Positions 26,869 through 36,594 of a stretch of 64,000 bases of DNA are shown piece by piece. Every line of letters starts with the position of its first letter. Positions within the stretch are counted from its first letter, which is position 1. The notes beneath the pieces were generated by a model, which was not told the origin of the DNA, searched no databases, and worked only from the letters and a program-made list of their open reading frames with translations. The translations under genes were made by a program, and so were the position numbers. Where the stretch lies: assembly GCA_029906195.1 (NCBI GenBank), contig JARWSJ010000001.1, forward strand, positions 3,038,001 to 3,102,000. Direction: 5' to 3'. Source of the DNA: Chitinophagaceae bacterium 26-R-25. Lineage in GTDB: Bacteria; Bacteroidota; Bacteroidia; Chitinophagales; Chitinophagaceae.

Positions 26869-27201
26869 CTAATCTCTTCCAACACTATTTACGATATCAA
26901 TAAAGCTGCTATTGAACTGGTGGATTTTTGCCTTGTTCTTTGATTTAAAAAAAAGTCTTGCAACAAAATCACCAAGCGCTCCGAACACAACGCACATTAC
27001 TTTAGAGCGCGATTCTGACAAATCAAAATCGATTACAAAATCTGTGCTTCTCTTCCTGATCACATAAAGAATGTTTTCGCACTGCACTTGTATTGTTTCC
27101 AATCCAACAAATGGCCTTTTCAGGATTGCATCCGGGTAACTTTTTTGAATTTTCGGCAAAAGCTGTTGCAAACTTTCATGGTTTAGGTTGAGAACATTCA
27201 T
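26869..27201 (-). CDS. unknown protein, about 110 residues
   Basis: An unrecognised protein with start taken at the ATG at 27201 (MNVLNLNHESLQQLLPKIQ). The frame also allows an ATG at 27270 (133 residues). It contains a lone hydrophobic stretch (VMCVVFGALGDFVARLFF) near the middle of the C-terminal half that could be one membrane segment. It converges on the porE-like gene and is divergent from dprA. No function is proposed. Confidence 0.6.
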   Translation of the reverse strand: MNVLNLNHESLQQLLPKIQKSYPDAILKRPFVGLETIQVQCENILYVIRKRSTDFVIDFDLSESRSKVMCVVFGALGDFVARLFFKSKNKAKIHQFNSSFIDIVNSVGRD

Positions 27202-27449
27202 GCGTTTTCCTTTTAGAGATATAAAAATATCAAGTGTTACAAAAAGTTGTTTTCGAATACAGTCAAACATTTTATCGATTAGGTCCTAATTGAAAGAAAA
27301 ATTAGAATGGTGAAATATTTTTAAATATTCATGCATGACAACATGGGTCTCTTGATGTGAACCTTTCCAATACAGACAAGCTTTTTATCAAATCGGACTG
27401 TTGAAAAGATAATTATCGACGTGAAATATTTTCTTTGATTTCCTAAACA

Positions 27450-27457
27450 TACATTTG
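27450..27457 (+). promoter_or_regulatory. dprA -7 box
   Basis: TACATTTG matches the TAnnTTTG consensus exactly and ends 16 nt before the dprA ATG. No clear -33 TTTG at the usual 19-21 nt spacing. Confidence 0.5.
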
Positions 27458-27473
27458 CCAGCTAACCTTTTTT

Positions 27474-28571
27474 ATGAATGATCTGCTATACAAAATAGCA
27501 CTTACACAAGTCCCGTCAATCGGTCCTGTGCAGGCTAAAATTCTCCTTGAACATTTCGAGAACGTCGAAGATATTTTCAAAGCCAAAAAATCTTTGCTGG
27601 AACAAATCGAAGGCATTGGGACCATCAAAGCATCGAACATCGAAGGCTTCAGAAACTTCGCTCCCATTGAGAATGAAATTTCCTTCATTGAAAAGAACAA
27701 TATTCAACCGCTGTTTTTCACAGATAATAATTACCCTAAAAGATTACGCAATTGTTATGATCCTCCAACAATGCTTTACTATCGCGGCACGGCAGATCTG
27801 AATGCTGCTAAAATTATTTCAATTATTGGAACGCGCTCTCATACAGAATATGGCAGGCAGCTCACAGAAAAACTAGTTAGCGATCTGGCTCCGCAAAATA
27901 TTGTCATCGCAAGCGGTATGGCATTTGGCATTGATGGTGTTGCCCACAAAGCAGCCGTAAAGAACAGTCTCCCGACCATTGGCGTTCTTGCTCACGGTTT
28001 GGATGTTATGTATCCTCCAGAGCATAACGCTTTAGCGAAAGAAATGCTCAGCAACAACGGCGGTCTGCTCACTGAATTTCCGAGCTGCACGAAACCAGAC
28101 AAGCATAATTTCCCGATACGAAATCGCATCGTTGCCGGCATGAGCGACGCGACCATCGTAATAGAAACAAATGTAAAAGGCGGCAGCATGATCACCGCGA
28201 ACCTGGCCTATGGCTACAACAGGGATGTATTAGCTTTTCCGGGCAGAACAACAGACAGTCGAAGCTCCGGATGTTTAAAACTTATCAAAGAGAAAAAAGC
28301 TTCATTAATAACCGGAGCGGATGATGTTCTTGAAGCCCTCGGCTGGAAGGAAGTAACAAGAACACGAAAACCGCAACGCGCATTGTTCATCGATTTCTCG
28401 CCGGAGGAAAGGATCGTTCTTGACTTACTCGCAGAAAAAGAAACAACGCACATTGACGAATTAAATTTAAGAAGCAATCTTTCCAGCGGCGCCATTGCGG
28501 CGGCTATTTTGAATCTTGAACTGCAAAACGTTGTAAGTAGCCTGCCGGGCAAGATGTATATGGTTAATTGA
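27474..28571 (+). CDS. dprA: DNA-processing protein DprA
   Basis: A 365-residue cytosolic protein that protects incoming single-stranded DNA and loads RecA during natural transformation. It has an N-terminal HhH/SAM-like part (about 1-70), the Rossmann-like DprA core (IISIIGTRSHTEYG, ASGMAFGIDGVAHKAA, ITANLAYGYNRDVLAFPG), and a C-terminal winged-helix segment (EERIVLDLLAEKETTHIDEL). Full length. The last codons, ATG GTT AAT TGA, run into the repeat: the TGA stop is the first word of a GTTGAAA/GTTGAGA arm. Confidence 0.96.
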   Translation: MNDLLYKIALTQVPSIGPVQAKILLEHFENVEDIFKAKKSLLEQIEGIGTIKASNIEGFRNFAPIENEISFIEKNNIQPLFFTDNNYPKRLRNCYDPPTMLYYRGTADLNAAKIISIIGTRSHTEYGRQLTEKLVSDLAPQNIVIASGMAFGIDGVAHKAAVKNSLPTIGVLAHGLDVMYPPEHNALAKEMLSNNGGLLTEFPSCTKPDKHNFPIRNRIVAGMSDATIVIETNVKGGSMITANLAYGYNRDVLAFPGRTTDSRSSGCLKLIKEKKASLITGADDVLEALGWKEVTRTRKPQRALFIDFSPEERIVLDLLAEKETTHIDELNLRSNLSSGAIAAAILNLELQNVVSSLPGKMYMVN

Positions 28572-28834
28572 AAGTTGAGAGTTGAAAATTGAAAATGTGC
28601 TTTAGTTGAGAGCTGAGAATGGAGAGTTGAGAGTTGGACGATGCGAAGCTTGGTGTACTAAACGCCCTATTCTGTGACACTCTAATGACTTTCGTACTTC
28701 GCACTCCGTACATCGTACATAAATTCTCCTCTTAACATTTTCTTAAACTTAATGCATAAGCGCTTACATTACTTCCTCATTTTCAACTTTCAACTTTCAA
28801 TTTTCAATTGTGGGCAAATGCGATTCGCCCCTAC
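28566..28834. repeat. multi-word repeat block between dprA and guaB
   Basis: Left arms are a GTTGAAA run (28566-28598) and a GTTGAGA run (28604-28637). In the middle is CGTACTT CGCACTC CGTACAT CGTACAT (28692-28719), another 7-nt word. On the right is a TTTCAAC run (28778-28809) followed at once by the GGGCAAAT...ATTCGCCC palindrome (28812-28830). No gene in this 312-nt spacer. Confidence 0.75.
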
Positions 28835-28847
28835 AATGAAAAAAAGT

Positions 28848-28880
28848 TTTGGAGGTAATTTACCCCGCGCCATATCTTTG
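28848..28880 (+). promoter_or_regulatory. guaB promoter, leaderless candidate
   Basis: TTTG at 28848-28851 and TATCTTTG at 28873-28880 fit the Bacteroidetes -33/-7 pattern with a 21-nt spacer. The -7 box ends 3 nt before the ATG at 28884. Confidence 0.6.
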
Positions 28881-28883
28881 CAC

Positions 28884-30383
28884 ATGGCAACAAGAAATAC
28901 TTCCCCCCGCGACAATTCATTTCAATCAAGGTTTTTTGGCGAAGGACTTACGTTTGATGACGTGTTATTAATGCCTGCTTACAGCGAGGTATTACCTAAA
29001 GATGTTGACATACGTACCCAACTAACAAAGAACATTACGCTTAACATTCCAATGCTCTCCGCTGCAATGGATACCGTTACAGAAGCCAATCTGGCAATAG
29101 CGCTAGCACGTGAAGGTGGTCTTGGTATTTTACACAAAAACATGAGCATCGAAAAGCAGGCCGAACAGGTTCGCAAAGTTAAAAGAAGCGAAAGCGGCCT
29201 TATCATCGATCCTATTACACTTCATGATGATGCAACAATTGGCGACGCACTTAAATTAATGCGTGAAAACAAAATTGGTGGTATTCCAATTGTTGATGGT
29301 AATAAAAGACTGGTTGGTATCCTCACCAACAGAGATCTACGTTTTGAAACCAACAAAAAAATTCCAGTGAAAGATGTGATGACAAAAGAAAACCTCATCA
29401 CTGCACCGGAAGGAACAGATCTTAAAAAAGCAGAAAAAATACTCCGTCAATATAAAATCGAAAAGCTTCCTGTTATCAATAAACAGAAAGCACTTATCGG
29501 CCTCATCACTTACAGGGACATTTTGCAATTGCGCAATTTCCCTAATGCGGTGAAAGACAACTACGGGCGTTTGCTGGTTGGTGGCGCCCTTGGCATTACA
29601 AAGGATCTGCAAGACAGAGCTTATGCATTGCAACAAGTTGGCGTTGACATTGTGGCGTTGGATAGTTCACATGGCCATAGCAAAGGGGTAATTGATTCAT
29701 TGAAGGCCCTTAAAAAGAATTTCAAAAATTTACAGGTAATAGCAGGTAATGTTGGTACAGGTGCCGGTGCAAAAGCCCTTGCAGATGCAGGTGCAGATGC
29801 GGTGAAAATTGGTATCGGACCGGGATCTATTTGTACCACACGTATCGTTGCCGGAGCCGGTGTTCCGCAATTGACAGCCATCGTTGAAGCTGCAGCAGCA
29901 GTTAAAGGAAAGAACGTTCCATTGATCGCTGATGGTGGTATCCGCTATACTGGTGACATGGTGAAAGCATTGGCAGCAGGAGCAAGCGTGACCATGATGG
30001 GTAGCGTGTTTGCCGGTGTTGAAGAAAGCCCGGGCGAAACCATCATATACGAAGGCCGTAAATTCAAAGAATACCGCGGCATGGGTTCTATCGGTGCTAT
30101 GCAACAAGGTAGCGGCGATCGTTATTTCCAGGAAGGCGAAGAAGATGCAAAGAAAATGGTTCCGGAAGGGATTGAGGGCCGTGTGGCTTATAAAGGAAAC
30201 CTGAACGAGGTTATATCGCAATATGTTGGCGGTCTTCGCGCAGGTATGGGTCTTTGCGGTGCAGCGAATTTAAAAGCATTGCAACAGGCAACTTTTGTTC
30301 AAATCACCAACGCAGGTATGCGCGAAAGCCACGCTCACGATGTGGACATTACAAAAGAGGCGCCGAACTATAGCAGAAAATAG
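28884..30383 (+). CDS. guaB: inosine-5'-monophosphate dehydrogenase
   Basis: A 499-residue enzyme oxidising IMP to XMP with NAD+, the committed step to GMP. The (beta/alpha)8 barrel contains a CBS pair (about 100-215, [12 protein letters not shown]-like and the second KDVMTKENL module). The active-site loop is [10 protein letters not shown] with the catalytic Cys, followed by [10 protein letters not shown] and the flap GYMGS...[10 protein letters not shown]. The ATG at 28884 is chosen because the upstream in-frame codons are in a repeat and the promoter box directly precedes this ATG. Length is normal for the family. Followed 8 nt after the stop by the nested repeat. Confidence 0.97.
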   Translation: MATRNTSPRDNSFQSRFFGEGLTFDDVLLMPAYSEVLPKDVDIRTQLTKNITLNIPMLSAAMDTVTEANLAIALAREGGLGILHKNMSIEKQAEQVRKVKRSESGLIIDPITLHDDATIGDALKLMRENKIGGIPIVDGNKRLVGILTNRDLRFETNKKIPVKDVMTKENLITAPEGTDLKKAEKILRQYKIEKLPVINKQKALIGLITYRDILQLRNFPNAVKDNYGRLLVGGALGITKDLQDRAYALQQVGVDIVALDSSHGHSKGVIDSLKALKKNFKNLQVIAGNVGTGAGAKALADAGADAVKIGIGPGSICTTRIVAGAGVPQLTAIVEAAAAVKGKNVPLIADGGIRYTGDMVKALAAGASVTMMGSVFAGVEESPGETIIYEGRKFKEYRGMGSIGAMQQGSGDRYFQEGEEDAKKMVPEGIEGRVAYKGNLNEVISQYVGGLRAGMGLCGAANLKALQQATFVQITNAGMRESHAHDVDITKEAPNYSRK

Positions 30384-30390
30384 TACTTTA

Positions 30391-30557
30391 GTTGAGAGTG
30401 GAAAATGGAGAGTTGAGAGTTGTAATTGAAAATTGAAAGTTGAAAATTGAAAATGGGGTTTTAAGGGCTGTGCTTCATTTTCAACTTTTCAACTTTCAAT
30501 TTTAACTAATTAGCATATTCCGTTTAACTCTCAACTCTCCATTCTCAACTCTCAACT
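30391..30557. repeat. nested inverted repeat: GAGAGTT family outside, GTTGAAA family inside
   Basis: The outer arms (30391-30422 and 30525-30557) pair over about 31 nt with 3 mismatches. The inner arms (30424-30455 and 30476-30505) pair over about 28 nt. Two different heptad families are stacked concentrically between guaB and the lnb-type gene. Confidence 0.85.
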
Positions 30558-30563
30558 AACAAA

Positions 30564-31736
30564 ATGAAATTTCTTCCCCGCGTTTTTGCACTCCTTATCG
30601 CTTTGCACTTTTCCTTTTTTTCAAAGGCCCAAAGCGATTCATGCAATATTACTGTTAGCTTATTAACTGCCGGCCCCGGAGATGAACTGTACTCCATCTT
30701 TGGCCACAGCGCCCTTCGTGTGGTGGATAAATCAAGAAATACCGACCTGGTGTTTAACTATGGCACCTTTGAATTTGGGGATGATTTCTATTCAAAATTT
30801 GTCAAGGGCGATCTTTTATACTTCTCATCTATTGAGCAATTTAATAATCACGATGGTTATCTCGGTTTTTTAAATGAATACAAAGAAGAAGGGAGAAGCA
30901 TACAGGAACAAATCCTCAATCTTTCGTGCGAGCAAAAACTAAAATTATACGACGCTTTAAAAACAAATGCACAACCACAAAACAGGTATTATCTGTATGA
31001 ATTTTTGTTCGACAATTGCTCTACACGTCTAAGGGATATTGTTGAGAAAAACAGTGCACCTTTTGCGACCAAAGACATTTTAGAAAGCAAATCATTTACC
31101 TTCCGCGATCTCATTTACACTTACCTTAACAGGGCCAAACAATACTGGAGCAAATTGGGCATCGATATTTTGCTGGGTGCCAACATGGATCGTAAAGCGA
31201 CTAACCGCGAGGCCATGTTTTTGCCGGAATATTTATTAAAAGGTTTTGACAGCACCACCATAAATGGTAAACCTTTAGTGAGTGAAAAAACTACACTTTT
31301 TGATGCACCCAATAGTGCACCATCCGCGGCTCCGGTTACACCAATGCTCGCTTTTGTATTGCTTTTTGTATTGGTAGGCATTTGCAGTTTGGTAAAACAC
31401 CCCGCGGCAAAAACCTTCCTGAATATATTTGACCGTCTCCTGTTCTTTCTTACCGGAGCGCTCGGCATTTTGCTATTGTTTATGTGGGTTGGGACTACTC
31501 ACATGGAATGCAGAAACAACCTCAACTTACTATGGGCAATCCCGACCCATTTTGTGGCTGCATTCTTCCTGGGAAGCGATAAAAAATGGGTGAAGACTTA
31601 TTTTAAATTAACCGCCTGGTTAAGCTTGCTTTTGCTGATTTGTTGGATTATTTTACCACAAGCATTGAATGTTGCCTTGATACCCCTGGTAGGCGTTTTA
31701 TTTTTGAGAAGCCAGAAGCGCAGCCGCCAATCGTGA
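30564..31736 (+). CDS. lipoprotein N-acyltransferase Lnb-type protein (DUF4105)
   Basis: A 390-residue membrane protein with a signal peptide (1-22). The periplasmic domain (about 28-240) carries FGHSALRV with His48 and DNCSTRLRD with Cys152, the His/Cys pair of the Lnb (former DUF4105) family. About five membrane segments follow near the C-terminus. Lnb in Bacteroides adds the third acyl chain to lipoproteins, replacing Lnt; the window contains many lipoproteins. Assignment is from motifs and layout, and activity is inferred. It directly follows a nested repeat with no clear -7 box, and the next gene is 110 nt away. Confidence 0.78.
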   Translation: MKFLPRVFALLIALHFSFFSKAQSDSCNITVSLLTAGPGDELYSIFGHSALRVVDKSRNTDLVFNYGTFEFGDDFYSKFVKGDLLYFSSIEQFNNHDGYLGFLNEYKEEGRSIQEQILNLSCEQKLKLYDALKTNAQPQNRYYLYEFLFDNCSTRLRDIVEKNSAPFATKDILESKSFTFRDLIYTYLNRAKQYWSKLGIDILLGANMDRKATNREAMFLPEYLLKGFDSTTINGKPLVSEKTTLFDAPNSAPSAAPVTPMLAFVLLFVLVGICSLVKHPAAKTFLNIFDRLLFFLTGALGILLLFMWVGTTHMECRNNLNLLWAIPTHFVAAFFLGSDKKWVKTYFKLTAWLSLLLLICWIILPQALNVALIPLVGVLFLRSQKRSRQS

Positions 31737-31846
31737 GGAGTCAACCGTGGCTTAAAAGACACACGAAAAGTGGAACCGACCATACATTATTAGCGTGGCG
31801 AAACAGCAACCTTTTTACTTTTTAATTTTCACTTTTTACTTAACAA

Positions 31847-32641
31847 ATGAAAACACCTGTCGTCAACAATAAGAAACTTGCTTACGCTGTGCATGGATCT
31901 GGTGCGCCGGTAATGTTATTGCATGGCTTTGCCGAAGATCATAAGGTTTGGGAAGATCAGGTAGCTGCATTGCAAAAAAACTACACTGTGATTGTTCCTG
32001 ACCTTCCGGGAAGCGGGGCTTCAGACAAGTTGGATGAAACAAGTATGGAAAGTATGGCGGATGCAGTGAAGGCAATTTTTGAAAATGAAAAAATTGATCA
32101 GGCAGTTGTCATCGGGCACTCGATGGGCGGGTATGTGGCACTGGCATTTGCAGAAAAATACCCGCAGTTTCTAAAGGGACTTGGGTTGTTTCACTCTACT
32201 GCTTTTGCCGATACAGAAGAAAAAAAAGAGACACGCCGCAAAGGCATTGAGTTTATAAAGAAAAATGGTGCATACCTGTTTATTAAACAAACCACACCCA
32301 ACCTTTTTACTGAAAATTATAAGTTAAAAAATTCTGATAAAGTTGTTACATTTATAGAACACCTTAAAGACTTTGATCCCGAGTCATTGATCGCGTATTA
32401 TCACGCGATGATTGCCAGGCCAGACAGAACGCTCGTTTTGAAGAACTTTTCCAAGCCTGTTTTGTTGATAATAGGCAAGAATGACGTCGCGGTCCCTTAC
32501 AAGGACAGCCTGGCCCTGAGCCATTTATCTTCCACTACCTATGTAACCATTCTCGAACATTCTGCCCATATGGGTATGATGGAAGAAACCGACAAAAGTA
32601 ACGAGGCTTTGGAAAGCTATTTACAAGAGGTTTTAAAGTAA
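31847..32641 (+). CDS. alpha/beta-hydrolase fold protein
   Basis: A 264-residue cytosolic protein with the full catalytic set: LLHGFAEDHKVW (oxyanion region), GHSMGGYVAL with nucleophile Ser92, an acid in IGKNDVAVPY, and His in LEHSAHMG. It resembles the broad esterase/epoxide-hydrolase/carboxylesterase group; the substrate cannot be told. There is no signal peptide. The stop is followed by a heptad arm (word TCAAAA). Confidence 0.9.
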   Translation: MKTPVVNNKKLAYAVHGSGAPVMLLHGFAEDHKVWEDQVAALQKNYTVIVPDLPGSGASDKLDETSMESMADAVKAIFENEKIDQAVVIGHSMGGYVALAFAEKYPQFLKGLGLFHSTAFADTEEKKETRRKGIEFIKKNGAYLFIKQTTPNLFTENYKLKNSDKVVTFIEHLKDFDPESLIAYYHAMIARPDRTLVLKNFSKPVLLIIGKNDVAVPYKDSLALSHLSSTTYVTILEHSAHMGMMEETDKSNEALESYLQEVLK

Positions 32642-32647
32642 AAGATC

Positions 32648-32706
32648 AAAATTAAAAAGTCAAAAAGGCTCTCCGGATTTTGAATTTTGATTTTTGACTT
32701 TTGACT
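32648..32706. repeat. inverted repeat with TCAAAAA/TTTTTGA arms
   Basis: The left arm (32648-32668) ends GTCAAAAAGG; the right arm (32678-32706) runs TTTTGAATTTTGATTTTTGA. The short loop and adjacent position after the hydrolase stop suit a terminator-like hairpin. Related words occur at 54931-55092 and 62139-62201. Confidence 0.7.
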
Positions 32707-32787
32707 CATCAAGTAGTAGGCTTTCTCGATTTCTGAGAATAGAATCGTAATTGAGACGTTATAACCGAAAGGCCAAAATGCTTCTTG

Positions 32788-35430
32788 ATGAAGAAATGTG
32801 CTTCCATACTCTTCCTGATGCTGTATTATGCCGCCCAACTGCATGCTAACCACATTCGAGGAGGGGAACTGTATTATAAATATCTCGGCGTAGGAAACTC
32901 TCCCAATTCTTCAAGATACCAGGTTACACTAAAATTATACATCGACTGTTTTCAAAACAATCCCGGGCAAAATGATGAAGATGAAAACTTCACTGTGTAT
33001 GAGAAAGGACAAACAACCCCACTGTTTACAGTAAATGCCCCGAAAATAAAAGAAGAGCAAATAAGATACGATCCTAATTCAAATCCCTGCATCACCAATC
33101 CACCTACAGATGTTTGCTATAATTTACGCTACTACCAAACCTCAATTGAAATAGCTGACAGCAGGGTTGGTTATACCATTGCGTTTCAGCGCTGTTGTCG
33201 TTTGGATGGCATTCAAAACGTAAGCAACAGCGGCCGGACCGGTGTTACCTACTTGTGTGAAATACCTGGCACTGATGTGTTGCCGGGCGCTCAAAAAAAT
33301 TCCAGTCCAACTTTCGTGGCCGGAGATGCAGTGGCCATTTGTATGTCGTCTGCATTTAAATTTAATTTCGGTGCAACTGACCCTGACGGCACTGATTCTT
33401 TAACCTATGCTTTGTGTGACGCTTACGATGGTGCCGGTGAAAGACAGGGAAGCTGCTTTACTTGCGTTACCCCAAATCCCGCGCCACCACCACCTTACAG
33501 CCCGTTACCTTACAGACCGGGCTATTCAGGCACTGTGCCGATGGACCCTTCCGCTTCTATTGATGCTAAAACAGGAATATTTTCAGGCATTGCGCCTTCT
33601 GCTATTGGCCAGTATGTGGTTACTGTTTGCGTATCGGAATATAGACAGGGAGTACTGATAAATGTGCATCGTAAAGACATTCACATAAAGGTTTCCGATT
33701 GTGTGCCGCTGAATGCATTGCTCTCGCCCGAATATCATTTTTGCGACGATTTCAATGTGGCGATCAAAAACAATCAGAACAATCCGCCCGGCACCATGTA
33801 TATATGGAACTATGGCGACAAATCAAAACCAGACACTTCTTATGACCCTTCGGGAAATGTTACACATACTTATGCAGATACGGGTGTTTATCAATTAAAA
33901 TTAACGGCCTTGCTTTCTGCGGGACAATGTATTGATTCAACCACAGCCATTGCAAAAGTATTTCCCGGATTTTTTGGAGGATTTATCACAGCCGGAACAT
34001 GCATTCTCAATCCCATACGTTTTGTTGATACCACTAAAGCAAAATATGGTGTAGTGAGCAAATGGAGCTGGGCCTTCGGTGATGAAATGGCCACCAACGA
34101 CAGTTCCAATATTCAAAATCCTGCATGGAAGTATAGTACATCGGGGTCAAAATCAGTGCAGCTGATTGTAGAAAGCAGTAAAGGCTGCATCGACACTGTG
34201 ATCAACCCAGTTGATGTGAAAGAAAAACCGACCATTGAACTCCCGTTCAGAGATACGCTTATTTGTAACATTGATACTTTGCAACTTGCAGCCATAGGTT
34301 TGGGTATTTTTAACTGGACACCGAATATTATCAATCTTATGCGAGATGGCAATACCGCCAACCCGCTTGTTTTTCCGAAAACCACTACTACGTTTTACGT
34401 ACAACTTAACCAGGACGGATGTCTCAACAAAGACAGCATCAAGGTAAGGGTTACAGACAGAGTTCGGTTAAATGCGGGAAATGATACGACCATTTGTTTA
34501 ACCGATGCGATCGTATTGCATCCCCAAACAGACGGCCTGCGCTATGAATGGACGCCGGCCGCAACACTCAGCGACAGCTCGAAGTTGAGCCCAACGGCCA
34601 CGCCAACGGGAACAACTGTCTACGAGATCACTGCGAGGATAGGAAAATGTTCAGCGACAGATGGTGTCGTAGTAACCACCGTTCCGTATCCACTGGCAAA
34701 CCCGGGCCCTGACACCGTAATTTGCTACCGCGACACTGCCTATCTTCATGCAACGGTCGATGGGATATCTTACGCATGGTCGCCGGTAACCACGCTTCTC
34801 AATCCGCAATCGCTGAATCCCCTTGCCTATCCCATAAGAACCACTGTTTATACACTTACCGTTCACGACAACAAAGGTTGTCCTAAACCAGGCATAGGCT
34901 CAATAACGATTACAGTTCGTCCGCCGGTGATTGCCTCTGCCGGAAACGATACTTCAATTGTGTTAAACCAACCGTTGCAATTGAATGCAACGGGTGCGGA
35001 TTTTTACCAATGGACACCACCAACCGGATTGAACAACCCTGACATTCAAAATCCGATTGCCAATATCAGTCAGAATATGACCTACGTGGTTAAAGCATAC
35101 ACTGCAGACAAATGCTATGATTACGATACCATCAACATAAAAGTATTTACAACACTCCCCGATATTTTTGTTCCCAATGCCTTTACCCCTGAAAGGGCCG
35201 CCAACAATGTGTTCAGGCCCATTCCTGTCGGCATTCGCAAACTGGATTACTTCAGGGTGTACAACCGCTGGGGACAGTTGGTATACAACAACGCCGATCC
35301 CGGCAAGGGTTGGGACGGCACCATCAACGGCAACGCCCAGGGACCAGATACTTTCGTTTGGATGGTGCAGGGCACTTCTTACACCGGCCAGGTGATATTT
35401 AAGAAAGGAACAGTGGTGCTGATGCGATGA
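32788..35430 (+). CDS. large secreted protein with PKD-like repeats and T9SS type B sorting domain (CHU_C)
   Basis: An 880-residue protein from the ATG at 32788 with a signal peptide (1-20). The N-terminal 300 residues are Cys-rich and specific to this group. Then come PKD-like modules (for example YIWNYGDKSKPD and WAFGDEMATND with following TY and VQL strands) and three or four similar domains with NAGNDTTIC, PGPDTVIC and AGNDTSIV. The last about 90 residues (IFVPNAFTPE, YFRVYNRWGQLVY, GWDGT) are the gliding-associated CHU_C domain recognised by the type IX system. It should be exported through SprA and attached or released at the surface, possibly an adhesin. It is not linked to a known enzyme. 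Confidence 0.9.
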   Translation: MKKCASILFLMLYYAAQLHANHIRGGELYYKYLGVGNSPNSSRYQVTLKLYIDCFQNNPGQNDEDENFTVYEKGQTTPLFTVNAPKIKEEQIRYDPNSNPCITNPPTDVCYNLRYYQTSIEIADSRVGYTIAFQRCCRLDGIQNVSNSGRTGVTYLCEIPGTDVLPGAQKNSSPTFVAGDAVAICMSSAFKFNFGATDPDGTDSLTYALCDAYDGAGERQGSCFTCVTPNPAPPPPYSPLPYRPGYSGTVPMDPSASIDAKTGIFSGIAPSAIGQYVVTVCVSEYRQGVLINVHRKDIHIKVSDCVPLNALLSPEYHFCDDFNVAIKNNQNNPPGTMYIWNYGDKSKPDTSYDPSGNVTHTYADTGVYQLKLTALLSAGQCIDSTTAIAKVFPGFFGGFITAGTCILNPIRFVDTTKAKYGVVSKWSWAFGDEMATNDSSNIQNPAWKYSTSGSKSVQLIVESSKGCIDTVINPVDVKEKPTIELPFRDTLICNIDTLQLAAIGLGIFNWTPNIINLMRDGNTANPLVFPKTTTTFYVQLNQDGCLNKDSIKVRVTDRVRLNAGNDTTICLTDAIVLHPQTDGLRYEWTPAATLSDSSKLSPTATPTGTTVYEITARIGKCSATDGVVVTTVPYPLANPGPDTVICYRDTAYLHATVDGISYAWSPVTTLLNPQSLNPLAYPIRTTVYTLTVHDNKGCPKPGIGSITITVRPPVIASAGNDTSIVLNQPLQLNATGADFYQWTPPTGLNNPDIQNPIANISQNMTYVVKAYTADKCYDYDTINIKVFTTLPDIFVPNAFTPERAANNVFRPIPVGIRKLDYFRVYNRWGQLVYNNADPGKGWDGTINGNAQGPDTFVWMVQGTSYTGQVIFKKGTVVLMR

Positions 35431-35439
35431 GCGACGGAG

Positions 35440-35622
35440 CACAGATTTTCATGATTGTCATGATTTAAGTAATTTTTTTATGGCACGCAGATGACACTGA
35501 TTAAACTGATTTACGCAGATATTTTTGCAAAAAATAATTCGCTTCCCAACAAAGCAATCAATTTAAATTTCTGATTTCAAGGCTCAAATCATAACAAATC
35601 ATGACAATCATGAAAATCTGCG
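35440..35622. repeat. inverted repeat with CATGATTGT arms
   Basis: The left arm (35440-35466) and right arm (35596-35622) are nearly complementary over about 25 nt, the same word as at 5399-5616. The right side has an extra AAATCATAAC extension (35586-35595). GCAGATGACACTGATT-type text lies between (35484-35520). Begins 9 nt after the stop of the CHU_C gene. Confidence 0.75.
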
Positions 35623-35680
35623 TTCCCATTCAAAACTCAAAACTTATTACCTTAGGCAAAACTTTATAAACTTCGGCAAC

Positions 35681-36436
35681 ATGAGTAAAATAGTTTTGGT
35701 GACAGGTGCCACTTCGGGCTTTGGAAAAGCAACAGCGGAAATTTTTGCTTCAAACAAATACAATGTGATTATTACGGGACGTAGAAAAGAAAGACTGGAT
35801 GAGCTGAAAAAAGAATTGGAGGAAAACTACGGCGTAAAAATACACTCGCTTTGTTTCGACGTCCGCAACAGGGAAGACGCATTTTCTTCTGTCAACAGTT
35901 TGCCCGAAGAGTGGAAAGCCATCGATGTACTGGTAAACAATGCCGGCCTTGCGGCAGGACGGGATCATTTTGACGAAGCTTCCATGGAAGATTGGGAGAA
36001 CATGCTGGATACCAATGTAAAGGGATTGCTGTATGTGTCGAAAGCGGTGCTTCCGTTTATGACGGAAAGAAAAAAGGGCCACATTATCAACCTTGGTTCT
36101 ACCGCAGCTAAAGAGGTGTACGAGAAGGGAAATGTTTACTGTGCCACTAAACATGCGGTAGATGCCATCAGCCAGTCTATGAGGATCGACCTGCTGAAAC
36201 ACAAAATAAAAGTAACAGCGATTCACCCGGGGGCCGCGGAAACGGAATTTTCAATGGTTCGGTTCAAAGGAGACAAATCGCAGGCAGACAAAATATACGA
36301 AGGTTATCAACCACTTAGCGCGGAAGACGTGGCAAATGTTATTTATTATACCACTACCCTGCCTGAACATGTTTGCATTAACGACCTTGTATTAACATGT
36401 CTGGCTCAGGCCAATTCTTTCTATACTTACAAATAA
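35681..36436 (+). CDS. short-chain dehydrogenase/reductase
   Basis: A 251-residue classical SDR: TGATSGFGKA (nucleotide-binding glycine motif, 7-16), NNAG (about 86-89), and YCATK with the catalytic Tyr and Lys. The sequence is closest in style to YdfG-type 3-hydroxy acid (serine) dehydrogenases, NADP-dependent, but substrate is not certain. Cytosolic, full length, no partner gene. Confidence 0.9.
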   Translation: MSKIVLVTGATSGFGKATAEIFASNKYNVIITGRRKERLDELKKELEENYGVKIHSLCFDVRNREDAFSSVNSLPEEWKAIDVLVNNAGLAAGRDHFDEASMEDWENMLDTNVKGLLYVSKAVLPFMTERKKGHIINLGSTAAKEVYEKGNVYCATKHAVDAISQSMRIDLLKHKIKVTAIHPGAAETEFSMVRFKGDKSQADKIYEGYQPLSAEDVANVIYYTTTLPEHVCINDLVLTCLAQANSFYTYK

Positions 36437-36594
36437 TTTTTGCACTTACGCAATACTCTGAAAAAACCTGCGTTTCTTTTAGAGAGATTACGTAAATTAC
36501 ATTAGTAGTTGTACTGTACTCACGAACCTTTTCCATTGAAAAAAGATTAACTAGTTTGGTTAATATTTTTAATCCAAGTCCATTGACCATTACC

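Noticed and set aside
28752-28883. Longer start for guaB
   Set aside because: The extra 44 codons translate heptad repeats and the GGGCAAAT palindrome, and the promoter box is downstream of them.
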